From positions 87,554 to 151,553 of the forward strand of contig CANMNN010000007.1 of NCBI GenBank assembly GCA_947499305.1: DNA of 64,000 nucleotides. Direction: 5' to 3'. Of this stretch, positions 1-9,200 are shown piece by piece; the first letter of the stretch is position 1, and each line of letters starts with the position of its first letter. The notes beneath the pieces are model-generated. The model saw only the letters and a list, made by a program, of their open reading frames with translations. It was not told where the DNA came from and searched no databases. The translations under genes were made by a program, and so were the position numbers. This DNA comes from an uncultured Arenicella sp. GTDB lineage: Bacteria > Pseudomonadota > Gammaproteobacteria > Arenicellales > Arenicellaceae.

Positions 1-1
1 G

Positions 2-511
2 GAAGTTATTAGTAAGGACTACTTATTCAGAATTTCTATGCCGGTAACACCTCAAAATACTTTTGAGAATATCTATGAATCGCTAGGGTCGAACGAAGTT
101 GCGAGGTTAATCAGCGAAGATGTTGCTGAAATCGTTTCTATGTTTTGTTGCTTGTTCGAGCTAGAGGAGGTTGGACTTAGACTAACGACATTAGATCGAG
201 CAATGTGCCCTAAGTTTCATGTCGATCGAGTACCGTGTCGGTTGGTTACTACTTATAGTGGTATAGCTACTGACTGGTTGCCTGATAGGTGTGTTGATCG
301 AACCAAGCTTGGAGTAGGCAGCCAGGGCAAAGCAGATGCTAACTCTGGACTATATAGAGATCATCGTGATATCCAACATCTTACTACTGGCGACGTTGCG
401 CTATTGAAAGGCGAGTCCTGGTTAGGTAATGAAGGCTCGGGGTTGGTGCATCGTTCACCGCAGTTAGCAAATCAAAAAAAGCGATTATTGTTAACCTTAG
501 ATTTTATTTAA
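2..511 (+). CDS. DUF1826 family protein, 5' end outside window
   Basis: The reading frame is open to the left edge of the window; the first internal ATG is at 38, but the frame codes sensibly before it, so the true start probably lies outside. The 157 residues after that ATG carry the features I associate with DUF1826: a CPKFHVDRVPCRLVTTYSG stretch, a following WLPD, and near the C-terminus ALLKGESW followed by GLVHRSP and LLLTLD. The function of DUF1826 is not established. In other bacteria I recall it near metal-handling (COG0523 GTPase, zinc) genes, but no such partner is visible here, so a metal link is only a family-level hint. A hairpin and a reverse-strand gene follow, so this is the last gene of whatever operon lies to the left. 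Confidence 0.85.
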   Translation, partial: EVISKDYLFRISMPVTPQNTFENIYESLGSNEVARLISEDVAEIVSMFCCLFELEEVGLRLTTLDRAMCPKFHVDRVPCRLVTTYSGIATDWLPDRCVDRTKLGVGSQGKADANSGLYRDHRDIQHLTTGDVALLKGESWLGNEGSGLVHRSPQLANQKKRLLLTLDFI

Positions 512-709
512 GAAAGCTAGCCGCGATGAAGGCTTTGATTAGGACAGGAGAACCAAGGTTACAAAAGTATTGTGTTCTAGTATAAAACGCTGGATCACCA
601 TTAACTGAAATTGTCGAACGCGAGTAATCTACGATGACAACATTAAATAAAGACTGCGCAGAAGCTGAATTCTGCTCTAGCTAATACCCCGATCCAAAGA
701 TAACTCTAA

Positions 710-741
710 TACTGCTTAAAATTAGTACTGCTTAAAATTCT
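710..741. repeat. Two tandem copies of a 16-bp unit
   Basis: TACTGCTTAAAATTAG is followed directly by TACTGCTTAAAATTCT; 14 of 16 positions match. The second copy runs into the hairpin at 736-768. This looks like a simple slippage duplication. Confidence 0.6.
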
Positions 742-768
742 TAGGCTCAATTAACGAGCCCAAGAATT
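736..768 (-). terminator. Hairpin, probable terminator of the degV-like gene
   Basis: AATTCTTAGGCTC and GAGCCCAAGAATT pair over 12 of 13 positions around a 7-base loop. Read on the reverse strand, the stem runs into a short T tract (TTTT) before AAGCAG. That fits a weak intrinsic terminator for the reverse-strand gene ending at 836. Forward-strand DUF1826 transcripts would lack the T tract. Confidence 0.45.
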
Positions 769-835
769 ACAGTGGGAAGAAATTGCAGTCGAAAAGCGAG
801 CTTAAAGTATTCTACGTCAAGTTTTTGCTGAAATA

Positions 836-1786
836 TTAGGACGGTTCAGTAGTCATATCTTTAGGCGCGATTCCAAGCGATACCGATCCTGCGGAATAGT
901 TAATACAGGCACTAATCGACATCATTCCAGAGATTACTTTTACTCTATTTTCCTTGGCCTTGGCTTGCAATGATTGAAATTCTTGCATTGCATGTAAGTC
1001 TCGAATTTTTCCAGCATACGAAACGTGGATAATAGGTATATTGAGTCCGCTATCAATACATTTTTCAGCATACTCGAAGAGAATTTTGATAGCGTGCTTG
1101 TAACCAATTTTTAGGTGGTGAATTTTGAACTCATCATTGCATACACTTACCAAAGGGGCGTCTCTCTTAAGCTGACCAGAGACCGCCGATCTCATTGAGA
1201 TGGTCTTGTGCCCAATCATTTTCATTCTTGCTCTTGCTTTGAGAAGGTCGCTTATTACTGAATAAGTTTTGATATTTTTCTTGAATACCTCCGCTTTTTC
1301 GACAGCAGCTTCAGGAGGTGTATCTCTACTGATCAATGCATCCGTATACAAAGCTAAAAGAGTCTGCCCCGAACTTGAGCTACCGCTATTGCTCAGTATT
1401 AATTTAAACGGCGAACGGTTATTAGCCATCTTTCTTACAGTGCGGGCATCATTTTCTATCATTTCAGCACATGCTTTTACACTGGAGAAAACTTCGCTTA
1501 GCGCTGCCGACGTGCTCTGAAAAATGGCATAGTCATAAAACGGAGCGACTTCATTGACTATAAAAACAGACATTTGCTCCGGTGTCGGACTGGTTGCATC
1601 AACGTTTGTTTCCGTTTTAAGAGGGTTGTCGCTATAAAATTTATTGAGCTCTTCAGCTTTAGACAAATCCAGTTTTGACTCACGACCGATCTGAATGTTA
1701 AGCGGGATTTGCTTAATGTTCGTTCTGGCTTTAAGTACATGCTCGGGTATATTCGACATCGAGTCGACAATAACAACGTATTTCAT
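836..1786 (-). CDS. DegV-family fatty-acid-binding protein
   Basis: The 316-aa protein starts with KYVVIVDSMSNIP, matching the DegV-family opening (VDSTSDLP-like). It then has SPTPEQ, the QSTSAALSEVF segment equivalent to the usual SSxLSGTY region, and SGSSSSGQTLLA equivalent to the D(S)xxxSxGxG segment. DegV proteins bind a fatty acid in a cleft between two alpha/beta domains; in Firmicutes FakB homologues present fatty acids to the kinase FakA. No FakA-like kinase is present in this window, so the partner and role are unknown. The ATG is preceded by an AAGGA Shine-Dalgarno on the reverse strand. The gene stands alone, with a candidate terminator downstream. Family assignment is fairly secure; function is not. 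Confidence 0.8.
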   Translation of the reverse strand: MKYVVIVDSMSNIPEHVLKARTNIKQIPLNIQIGRESKLDLSKAEELNKFYSDNPLKTETNVDATSPTPEQMSVFIVNEVAPFYDYAIFQSTSAALSEVFSSVKACAEMIENDARTVRKMANNRSPFKLILSNSGSSSSGQTLLALYTDALISRDTPPEAAVEKAEVFKKNIKTYSVISDLLKARARMKMIGHKTISMRSAVSGQLKRDAPLVSVCNDEFKIHHLKIGYKHAIKILFEYAEKCIDSGLNIPIIHVSYAGKIRDLHAMQEFQSLQAKAKENRVKVISGMMSISACINYSAGSVSLGIAPKDMTTEPS

Positions 1787-2266
1787 TTATTCCTTGGGTG
1801 TGGGTGTATTGACTCATAAAAATGAAAATATTGGCGCAGCCTACATTACCTCAAATTAGAGAGTAAGCAAGCATATATTGATTAGATAGCTAAAAAAATA
1901 ACATTTACTTCCAACAACTTAGAATGAAGTTCGTAAGTGATTGAAAATCGGCTAGTGCATTTGATGCAATAAAAGAAGGACCGTCACGCGAGTGAACGTG
2001 AAGTTAAGGTCCACCGGGTTTAAATTGCCCTGTTACTTGAAAATGTATAGCGACCATATTTTCTAATGCAATAGGCTCAGCGTTGCCGAGTTAACACTGA
2101 GCATGGGCATCGATAGCTCAAATCGGTTGGCTACTGGGTATCAAAAAGAGTTTCAATAAAAAGGGTAATCTGAGTGCTCCCTTATCTTGGATTAGCGCGA
2201 ATTAAACTCAATATTTAGCTAGTTCGCTCGATTTAACACGATAGAACTGTAACCAGAGTAATCTAC
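1787..2266. other. Intergenic region upstream of degV-like gene, downstream of TRAP operon
   Basis: This is 480 bases without a credible gene. It must contain the degV-like promoter, but I see no convincing -35/-10 pair. The only clear structure is the nested inverted repeat at 1978-2012. Confidence 0.5.
1978..2012. repeat. Nested inverted repeat
   Basis: The outer arms are GGACC (1978-1982) and GGTCC (2008-2012). The inner arms are TCACG (1984-1988) and CGTGA (1997-2001). There is no flanking T run, so it is not an obvious terminator; it could be a small structured RNA or a binding site. Confidence 0.35.
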
Positions 2267-3547
2267 TCACATCAAATTCGGTAAAAACATTACAATTGCC
2301 GGTACATAAGTAACCACAAGTAGCGCCAAAAGTAGAGCCCCTATAAAGGGCCAAATTTCTTGCATAAACTTACCAACCGGAACCTGTGTTACTGAGCATG
2401 TAGTAAACATCATTGAGCCAAATGGTGGTGTAACGCCGCCAATCATGATGTTAACGATCATGATCATCCCAAAATGAACTGGGTCGATGCCTAATTCTAG
2501 AATGACCGGCACTAAAAGTGGCGCTACGATAATTAGAGCGGCCCCACCTTCAATGAACATTCCTATGATCAATAGAAAAATATTAATCACGGCCAGCATA
2601 AGATATTTGTTTGCGGTAAACGCCAATAGCATTTCGGTGAGCTCTTGAGGAATGCGCTCCCAATTTAAGTAGTACCCAAAAACAGAGGCCGAGACGATGA
2701 TAAGTACAACGGTTCCTGTGCCGTAGATCGTATCGAGTAGAATCGGCTTAATATGGTCCCACTTGAGTTCTCGATAAATCAGTACGCCAATGAGGATAGA
2801 AGCAAGTACCGCCATAGCACCAGCTTCGGTCGGCGTAAATAAACCAAAACGTAGCCCGAGAATTATTCCAAACGGCAGTGATAGGGCCCAAATAGACTCT
2901 TTGAACTGAAAGCCAATTTCGCCGATTGAGGCTCGCGTTTCCCTTGACGGCTTATAGTTCCGTTTTCTCGACACAAGTGTAACAGTGAACATTAATGCGC
3001 CGGCCATGAGTAAACCTGGTGCGTAGCCAGCAAGGAAAATTTCGGCGACAGAGACCTGTGCAATTAGAGCGTAAATAATCATCACGATGCCAGGAGGTAT
3101 GACCGGTGCAATAGCCGAGGAGGCTGCGGTTACCGCGGCTGAGAACTCTCTGCTATAGCCACGTTTCTCCATTTGAGGAACCAGTATCTTGCTTTGCATC
3201 GCGGCGTCGGCATTTGCTGAGCCAGAGATGCCGCCCATAAATGTGCTTAGCACAACATTCACTTGCGCCAAGCCGCCAGTTAGATGGCCCGTTAAAACAT
3301 CAGCCATTTGCATGAGTTTCTTGCTAATGCCTGAATAGTTCATCACCGAGCCAGCCATGACAAAGAATGGAATCGCCAGCAGCGGAAACGACGCAGCTGA
3401 CGTTATAAACTTTTGCAGAACAAGGTCAGGTGGCATGCCCGCATCAAAAAAAGTGAAGTACACGATGGACGCCGCGAACAAAGCGTACGCAATCGGTATG
3501 CCGGTAAAATAGAGCAGAAATACGAGTAGGATTGGCAGGTAGATCAT
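2267..3547 (-). CDS. dctM: TRAP transporter large permease
   Basis: This 426-aa, almost wholly hydrophobic protein of about 12 membrane segments matches the DctM subunit. Typical features are the N-terminal IPIAYALFAAS region, GGISGSANADAA, VIPPGIVMIIYA, and near the end GGVTPPFGSMMF. In TRAP transporters this subunit forms the sodium-driven transport path in the inner membrane, working with DctQ and the binding protein DctP. It overlaps the end of dctQ by 4 bases (ATGA), which implies translational coupling, and is the last gene of a P-Q-M operon on the reverse strand. Length is normal for the family. The substrate cannot be told from this subunit. Confidence 0.93.
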   Translation of the reverse strand: MIYLPILLVFLLYFTGIPIAYALFAASIVYFTFFDAGMPPDLVLQKFITSAASFPLLAIPFFVMAGSVMNYSGISKKLMQMADVLTGHLTGGLAQVNVVLSTFMGGISGSANADAAMQSKILVPQMEKRGYSREFSAAVTAASSAIAPVIPPGIVMIIYALIAQVSVAEIFLAGYAPGLLMAGALMFTVTLVSRKRNYKPSRETRASIGEIGFQFKESIWALSLPFGIILGLRFGLFTPTEAGAMAVLASILIGVLIYRELKWDHIKPILLDTIYGTGTVVLIIVSASVFGYYLNWERIPQELTEMLLAFTANKYLMLAVINIFLLIIGMFIEGGAALIIVAPLLVPVILELGIDPVHFGMIMIVNIMIGGVTPPFGSMMFTTCSVTQVPVGKFMQEIWPFIGALLLALLVVTYVPAIVMFLPNLM

Positions 3548-4032
3548 GATGAGACCTCCTTGTTCGAATACTCAATAATATCGGCGTAAATAAATCGAAC
3601 GGTATGAAATGTAATGAGACCGAACCCAACAATGAGCGCAGAGTTAAAAGCGGCTGAGCTGATGCCCAATACTGCAGTAGGCTTCTCCCACGCAATCGAT
3701 GTGAAAACGATAGACATGTAAAATATATAGGCATTCAGAACTAGTAGAATGAGGTGCACCATGAACCGAATCGATTGCTCTACTTTCACGGGAGTTTTGC
3801 GAATCAGAACATCAATGCCCATATCCATCTTGTGTTTATAGGTCGCGCTTGCGCCAACAAATACACACCAAACAAAGCAGATGGTTGCGACTTCTTCCGC
3901 CCAAAAGATAGAGTAGTTAAACAGGTATCTCAAGAATACATTTAATATTACGAGAACGATCATGGTTACCAAAAAGGTGCCGCAGACAATCTCTTCGAAA
4001 TGAGTGATAAAACGTTTTAGCCCAATATTCAT
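3544..4032 (-). CDS. dctQ: TRAP transporter small permease
   Basis: The 162-aa protein has four hydrophobic segments and the DctQ pattern: a first segment with VILNVFLRY, then FWAEEVATICFVWCVFVGAS, then a KHKMDMGIDVL loop. It supports the DctM permease in the inner membrane. It overlaps dctP upstream and dctM downstream by 4 bases each, so all three are probably translated as a coupled unit. The length fits small permeases. Nothing unusual is seen. Confidence 0.9.
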   Translation of the reverse strand: MNIGLKRFITHFEEIVCGTFLVTMIVLVILNVFLRYLFNYSIFWAEEVATICFVWCVFVGASATYKHKMDMGIDVLIRKTPVKVEQSIRFMVHLILLVLNAYIFYMSIVFTSIAWEKPTAVLGISSAAFNSALIVGFGLITFHTVRFIYADIIEYSNKEVSS

Positions 4033-5057
4033 TGCTGAACGCTCGCTCTGATATTTAGAAGCTCAGATTGAATTTGATTGTACATTTCAATAGTTACACC
4101 CGGCAGCTCGCCGTCATAGAGCCTTAAGGTACGTTCCTCAAATGCGGCGCGGTCAATATCGTTAAACGCAACACCCTGAGCTTCTAAGTCTCTAATTACC
4201 TGTACATGCTTTGCCTTAAGCATATTAATCATTTGCTGGGCTTCATAATCAAACTCATCTTGGATGATCTTTTGATACTTTTCAGGAATCTTAGACCACA
4301 CGTCCATTGAAATATAAACGCCACATGTTCCCAAGAAGTGATTAGTGAACGCGACGTTCTTCTTACCTGTCTCATACACTTTTGTACCTAGGTTTGTGAA
4401 TTCCGAGCCTTCTAAGCCATCAACAACCCCTTGCTGCAAGGCACTAAACGTTTCTCCCCAAGGGAGAGGTGTGGCGGTTGCGCCCATGGCGTTTAAGGTT
4501 TTTATGAAAAGTTTGCTGCCTGGGGTTCTCAGCTTTACCCCGTTTAAGTCATCCGGTGTGGTGATTACTTTGTCGGTAATCAAATTTCTAAAACCAAATA
4601 TGTATTGCAAAGAGAGTACCTTAATACCCTTATTTTCTACTTTCTTGAGCCAACCTTGTACCAAGGGTGTTTTAACCAGTTCGCTATACTCATCGAAATC
4701 GTTATACAACATGGGTCCGACTAGTGCGGTGAACTCAGGAACGTAGTCACCAATGTAGGAGGGATCTTCAACCGAGATAAAGTGGGCGCCTCTCACAACC
4801 ATCTCAACGCCATCTTTGTAAGTTGCAATTTGGCCACCAGGGTAAGTAAGAACTCTTACCGCCCCATTTGTCTTTGTATTTATACGTTCTGCTACTAGCT
4901 CAATCGATTGCGCTAGTTCTTCGTTAACGTTAAATACATGGCTTAGCCTTAAGGTGATAGTGAAGTCTTTATTTTTGGGCTCTTGCTGGCAACCGCCTAA
5001 AAAAGTGGTGATGCAAAGTGCGGCAATGAGCTTGGAGTACTTTAAAATTTTGCGCAT
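4029..5057 (-). CDS. dctP: TRAP transporter substrate-binding lipoprotein
   Basis: The 342-aa protein is the extracytoplasmic solute receptor of the TRAP system. The N-terminus is a lipoprotein signal with lipobox LGGC (Cys23), so it is likely membrane-anchored rather than free in the periplasm. DctP landmarks are present: LSHVFNVNEELAQSIE near the start, GVKLRTPGSKLF with the Arg that normally clamps a substrate carboxylate, and PLPWGETFSALQQGVVDGLEG. Most DctP proteins bind organic acids, so a carboxylate substrate is a reasonable inference; the exact compound is unknown. It is the first gene of the dctPQM operon and overlaps dctQ by 4 bases. Confidence 0.92.
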   Translation of the reverse strand: MRKILKYSKLIAALCITTFLGGCQQEPKNKDFTITLRLSHVFNVNEELAQSIELVAERINTKTNGAVRVLTYPGGQIATYKDGVEMVVRGAHFISVEDPSYIGDYVPEFTALVGPMLYNDFDEYSELVKTPLVQGWLKKVENKGIKVLSLQYIFGFRNLITDKVITTPDDLNGVKLRTPGSKLFIKTLNAMGATATPLPWGETFSALQQGVVDGLEGSEFTNLGTKVYETGKKNVAFTNHFLGTCGVYISMDVWSKIPEKYQKIIQDEFDYEAQQMINMLKAKHVQVIRDLEAQGVAFNDIDRAAFEERTLRLYDGELPGVTIEMYNQIQSELLNIRASVQQ

Positions 5058-5146
5058 GCCTTACTGTAATCCGAAACACACTGAAAACACTAGTGAAATG
5101 TCAACAAAGAGGAATAGGGCACGCACATTGATTGAGCGAGCCTATT

Positions 5147-5164
5147 GGGGCAAGACATTGCCCC
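5147..5164. repeat. Perfect 7-bp hairpin upstream of dctP
   Basis: GGGGCAA and TTGCCCC flank a GACA loop. It lies about 90 bases upstream of dctP, between the terminator of the preceding gene and the start codon. There is no T tract. It could be a leader structure or an operator. Confidence 0.4.
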
Positions 5165-5228
5165 CTTTCGAACTACTTGAGAGCTCTGCACTTTTAGAGC
5201 GCAGACCGTTAGCCCTAATGCCTCACAG

Positions 5229-5256
5229 AAAAGTGAGCGATACCAAGCTCGCTCAC
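5229..5256 (-). terminator. Intrinsic terminator of the 5269-5862 gene
   Basis: GTGAGCGA (5233-5240) pairs perfectly with TCGCTCAC (5249-5256) around an 8-base loop. On the reverse strand the stem is followed by TTTTCTG. It lies just downstream of the stop codon of the membrane-protein gene and separates it from dctP. Confidence 0.75.
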
Positions 5257-5268
5257 TCTAGACGAGTT

Positions 5269-5862
5269 CTATTTATCGTCAGATTTTAATTTAAGCAGAC
5301 ATACTGCAAGCAGAAGAGTAGCGGCCACGCCGGTCGCCCCAGACGGGACAGCATCAATTCGCCCAAACATCACGACTATGCTGTTGGTCACTATTGCTGC
5401 TAAGCCCAGAACGATCGTTAACCTTCCGATAATTTTTGAGTCTGTTTGTGATATCGCTGACCCGAATACAATAGCCGCGAGACCGAGAAGAATCTTTGCG
5501 CCGTTGTAAATAAAGAACGAAAAAGCCACAACCGAGCCAGCAGCAGGCGCGATTGCTTCAACAACTTGCGAGACTTCGCGAAACGGGCCAAATTGTGTGA
5601 CTCCCACACCGACTTGAACAAAATTAAGTATTGCACTCGCGAAGATAGCTGAAAACCCTAGGGCATAGTGCTTTGTTTGAACCAAAGCAGAACCAGCAAC
5701 GGCGGTGAGAAAAATAAACACCAAGCCTTCTAGGCCCCACAGCCATTGGCGCGGGATTTCATTTGCGCCTAAGTAAAGAGCCGTATAAATAGCTTGCGTT
5801 AATACCGTTAGGAAAAGCAGTGCAGAAGTTACGTGTAGGTTTTGTTTTTGTGTAAGTTCCAT
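5269..5862 (-). CDS. Multi-pass membrane protein of unknown function
   Basis: This 197-aa protein has about five to six hydrophobic segments and a short charged C-terminal tail (LKLKSDDK). I recognise no catalytic or ligand-binding motif. It begins MELTQKQNLHV with hydrophobic segments starting near residue 12. It lies upstream of dctP on the same strand, but the terminator between them suggests it is not part of the TRAP operon. It is divergent from the NRPS genes and shares the 400-base upstream region with them. No function is proposed. Confidence 0.6.
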   Translation of the reverse strand: MELTQKQNLHVTSALLFLTVLTQAIYTALYLGANEIPRQWLWGLEGLVFIFLTAVAGSALVQTKHYALGFSAIFASAILNFVQVGVGVTQFGPFREVSQVVEAIAPAAGSVVAFSFFIYNGAKILLGLAAIVFGSAISQTDSKIIGRLTIVLGLAAIVTNSIVVMFGRIDAVPSGATGVAATLLLAVCLLKLKSDDK

Positions 5863-6263
5863 TTATTGGGCCTCAAAGTGATTTTGTATTGATTAAATTT
5901 AGGAGCAAATTTCTTAAGATCGAGTAATAAAACAATCTAACACTAGAGAACGGTTAGGGTAGTGAAATATTGCGACCTGATCCTCTGATTACAAAATTTA
6001 GCAACCGATCAAGTACATTACCAAGGCTATTTTGGATGTTTATAAGAAACGCGAGTGTTGAATTAACCATGCCATGAGCGCGTAGAACGTTTAGGCGACT
6101 AATAGACCGCCTCAATTATTGCTGCTTCTTAAAGTTAATTACGCCTGCTGGCATGCCTTCAGGGTCGTCAGCTTTACAATCTTTTCTATGGTGAATAGAA
6201 TCGATACAAATAAAAATATTATACAAAGTGTCCCCCTACATTAGACACACGGAGGAGTTTCCC
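5863..6263. other. Divergent promoter region upstream of the NRPS genes
   Basis: These 401 bases separate the reverse-strand membrane protein from the NRPS operon and should hold promoters in both directions. I see no confident -35/-10 pair and no clear palindromic operator. The one decisive element is the Shine-Dalgarno at 6251-6257. The frame is open back to a GTG at 6228, but that codon has no Shine-Dalgarno. Confidence 0.5.
6251..6257 (+). promoter_or_regulatory. Shine-Dalgarno fixing a TTG start for NRPS 1
   Basis: GGAGGAG lies 6 bases before an in-frame TTG at 6264. The upstream GTG at 6228 is preceded only by A/T-rich sequence. The encoded protein then begins DSIIGKLRSYA after the initiator, a typical FAAL N-terminus. 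Confidence 0.75.
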
Positions 6264-9200
6264 TTGGATTCAATCATTGGAAAACTGCGTAGTTACGCGG
6301 TATCTAAAGGCGCGGAAATCGCATACACGTTCATAGATGATAGTGGTATCGAAAGTTCAATTACTTTTGCTGAACTAAACGATAAAGCAAGCAAAATTGC
6401 TATCAACCTTAGAGGGCATTTAGAACAGGGGCAGCGAGTCGCTTTGATGTTGCCGACTAGTCTTGATTATGTAACAACTTTTTATGGTTGCCTAATAGCT
6501 GGCTTAATCGCTGTTCCATTATACCGGCCAACGAATACGAAATCAGTCCAAAGGCTAACAAAGGTTATAGCTGATAGCCAAGCTGCGGTGGCAATAACGA
6601 CTGATATTTTGGCTGAAGAGTTACGCTCTAGCTGGAAAGGTGAGCCTATAACCTTTATTGCGGCGAGTGAAGTTTCTAAGTTTGAACGAGACGTTCAGCA
6701 AAGCGTCGAGTTCGAGCTCAATCCAATCGCGTTTTTGCAGTACACATCCGGCTCTACAGGTGACCCCAAAGGCGTCATTATTTCGCAGCAAAACATTCTG
6801 GCGAATATAAAGACGGCAACAACAGCAACTCAAGTTCTTGCCGGGGAGACATTTTGTAGTTGGCTTCCTCTGCATCACGACATGGGCATGGTAGTAAGCA
6901 TTCTAACGCCACTTTTCATGGGCGGCCACTCGGTCATTATGTCGCCGACACGCTTCATTAGGCGGCCAAGACGCTGGCTCGAAGCGATAAGCCACCATAA
7001 AGCCGTGTTAACCGCATCACCGAATTTCGCTTTTGACTATTGCGTGGAACGTATAACAGAAGAAAGCGTCACCGACCTTGATTTAAGTAGCTGGCGCGTC
7101 GCGATTAACGGCGCTGAGCCACTGAGCTCAAAAAGTATTGCTGCTTTTAACAAAAAATTCTCATCGATAGGAGTCAGCAATACCACCATTTATCCTGCTT
7201 ATGGGATGGCAGAGGCCACGGTGTTTGTTTGCGGTGGCGATCCAAAAAGCGAGACGGTAACTTCGTCAGTTAATAAGTTGCTATTGCAGCAGGGTGAACT
7301 TGTGTTTACCGAGGATCAAAGCAACTCGACTACACTAGTAAGTTGTGGTGCCCCACAAGAATTTCATGATTTACGTATTGTTGACCCAGAACTAAAAAAC
7401 GAACTTGGCGAGCTAGAGTTGGGAGAAATATGGTTTGCGGGGCCTAGTGTTTCGGAGGGCTACTGGAGTAACCCAGAGGCTACATCAGAATCTTTTGGGT
7501 TTGCCTTGCTAGGAAGAGACAATTACAAGTATTTGCGTACCGGTGACCTTGGCTTCAAGTATAAGGGCGAACTTTATATCACTGGCAGAATCAAAGACCT
7601 AATCATTGTAAAGGGAAGAAACTTTTACCCTAACGACCTTGAAATGGACTGCGTAAATGTAATTGAGGGATTGTCATTTTCAGCCGCGTTCGAGGTTGAT
7701 GGAAAGGTCGTGATGATTCATGAGGTGGGGCGCAAATTCAGAAAAAACTTCGATGGAATATTAGCCCGTCAGGCTATTCGCGCAGAAATACTTGAGCAGC
7801 ACGAAATTTTAATTGATGACATCAACTTTGTTGCTTCAGGACAATTACCCGTTACGTCGAGCGGCAAAATCCAAAGAAGCTTGGCAAGGGCCATGTATTT
7901 GGACAACGACTTAAACTATATAGTTGCCAAGGAAACCGCTAACACCGATGTTGCTGTCCAAACGGGTACTACAGAAACACAAATCAAGCTTGAGCAAATA
8001 TGGAGAGACATACTTAACCTAGAACAGGTTTCATTGGATGATAATTTGTTTGATTTAGGAGGTCACTCTCTAGTCGCGACCCAGATGGTTGCCGAAATTG
8101 AAAGACTTCTAGCCAAGAAGGTCTCGTTGGTTAATATATTGCAGAACCCAACAATCGCGAGCCTCGCTTTTTTTATAGAAAACTCAGACGAGGGCGGGAG
8201 TAGCCAACTCAAATTTAGTGAAGATCACGATAATCGGTTTGAACCTTTTGCGTTGACTAACATTCAGAGGGCGTATTGGCTTGGCCGCAACAGCGATTTC
8301 GAGTTGAGCAATATCGGATGTCATGGCTACTATGAAGTGCCGATTGAAAACTTTAGTCTTGAACGTTTCTCAGCCGCGTGGAATCGACTGATACAACGTC
8401 ATGAGATGCTCAGAATGGTGATCGATAACAGCGGTGTTCAGAGAATATTAGAGCACACACCTGAATATTCGATAAAGCACTATGAGATTAATGATGTTTC
8501 TGATCAAGATAGATCGAGTCATTTCGATAGCATTAGAGACGAAATGTCGCATCAGGTGTTCTCCGCCGAAATGTGGCCAGTGTTTGATATACGTGTTTCG
8601 ACTCTAACTGATGGAGACTCGATTGTGCACTACAGTATGGATGCCTTGGTCTTGGATGCGAGCAGCGCCTTAATCTTAGAAAACGAAATGCGCGTTCTGT
8701 ACGCCAATCCAGAAGCCCCATTAGACGAAATTTCCGGCAGTTTTCGTGACTACGTTATCGGCTTACAAAGCTTGAGTGAATCTGAAGAATATCTGCGCGC
8801 AAAGGAATATTGGTTGGCGCGGTTGAGTGATTTTTCAGCCCGACCTGAATTGCCGTTGCAGCTCGCGCCTTCGGCTATAGATAAACCGCGCTTCGAACGG
8901 CGACAGACCATTATTGATGACTCCGATTGGCAAAAGCTCAAGAACTACGCGATTACCAGCCGCGCCACGCCAACCGTGTTTATTATCGCCTGCCTATCAA
9001 AAGTCTTTGATATGTGGAGTCAAGGTTCACAATTCACGTTCAATCTGACGCTCTTCAATCGAAACCAAGCTTATGCTGATGTTAATAGCATTATTGGTGA
9101 TTTCACAACGACCACCTTACTCGAAATTGACAACTCTGTCGCTAACGAAGGCTTTGTTGATGGAATGAAACGAATCCAGCATCAGTTATGGATGGATTTA

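Larger units (their letters stand above)
512..835. other. Intergenic region between convergent genes
   Basis: This 324-base stretch separates the DUF1826 gene and degV-like gene, which converge. I see no coding sequence. It holds a 16-bp tandem duplication and a strong hairpin, both listed separately. Confidence 0.6.

Noticed and set aside
3444..3734. Frame on the reverse strand inside dctM/dctQ
   Set aside because: Shadow of two well-supported TRAP genes in another frame.
2267..5057. TRAP transporter as an exporter for the lipopeptide
   Set aside because: TRAP systems import small organic acids; the operon runs on the opposite strand and is separated by a terminator and another gene.
6228..6263. 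GTG start for NRPS 1
   Set aside because: No Shine-Dalgarno; the TTG at 6264 has a near-perfect one at ideal spacing.
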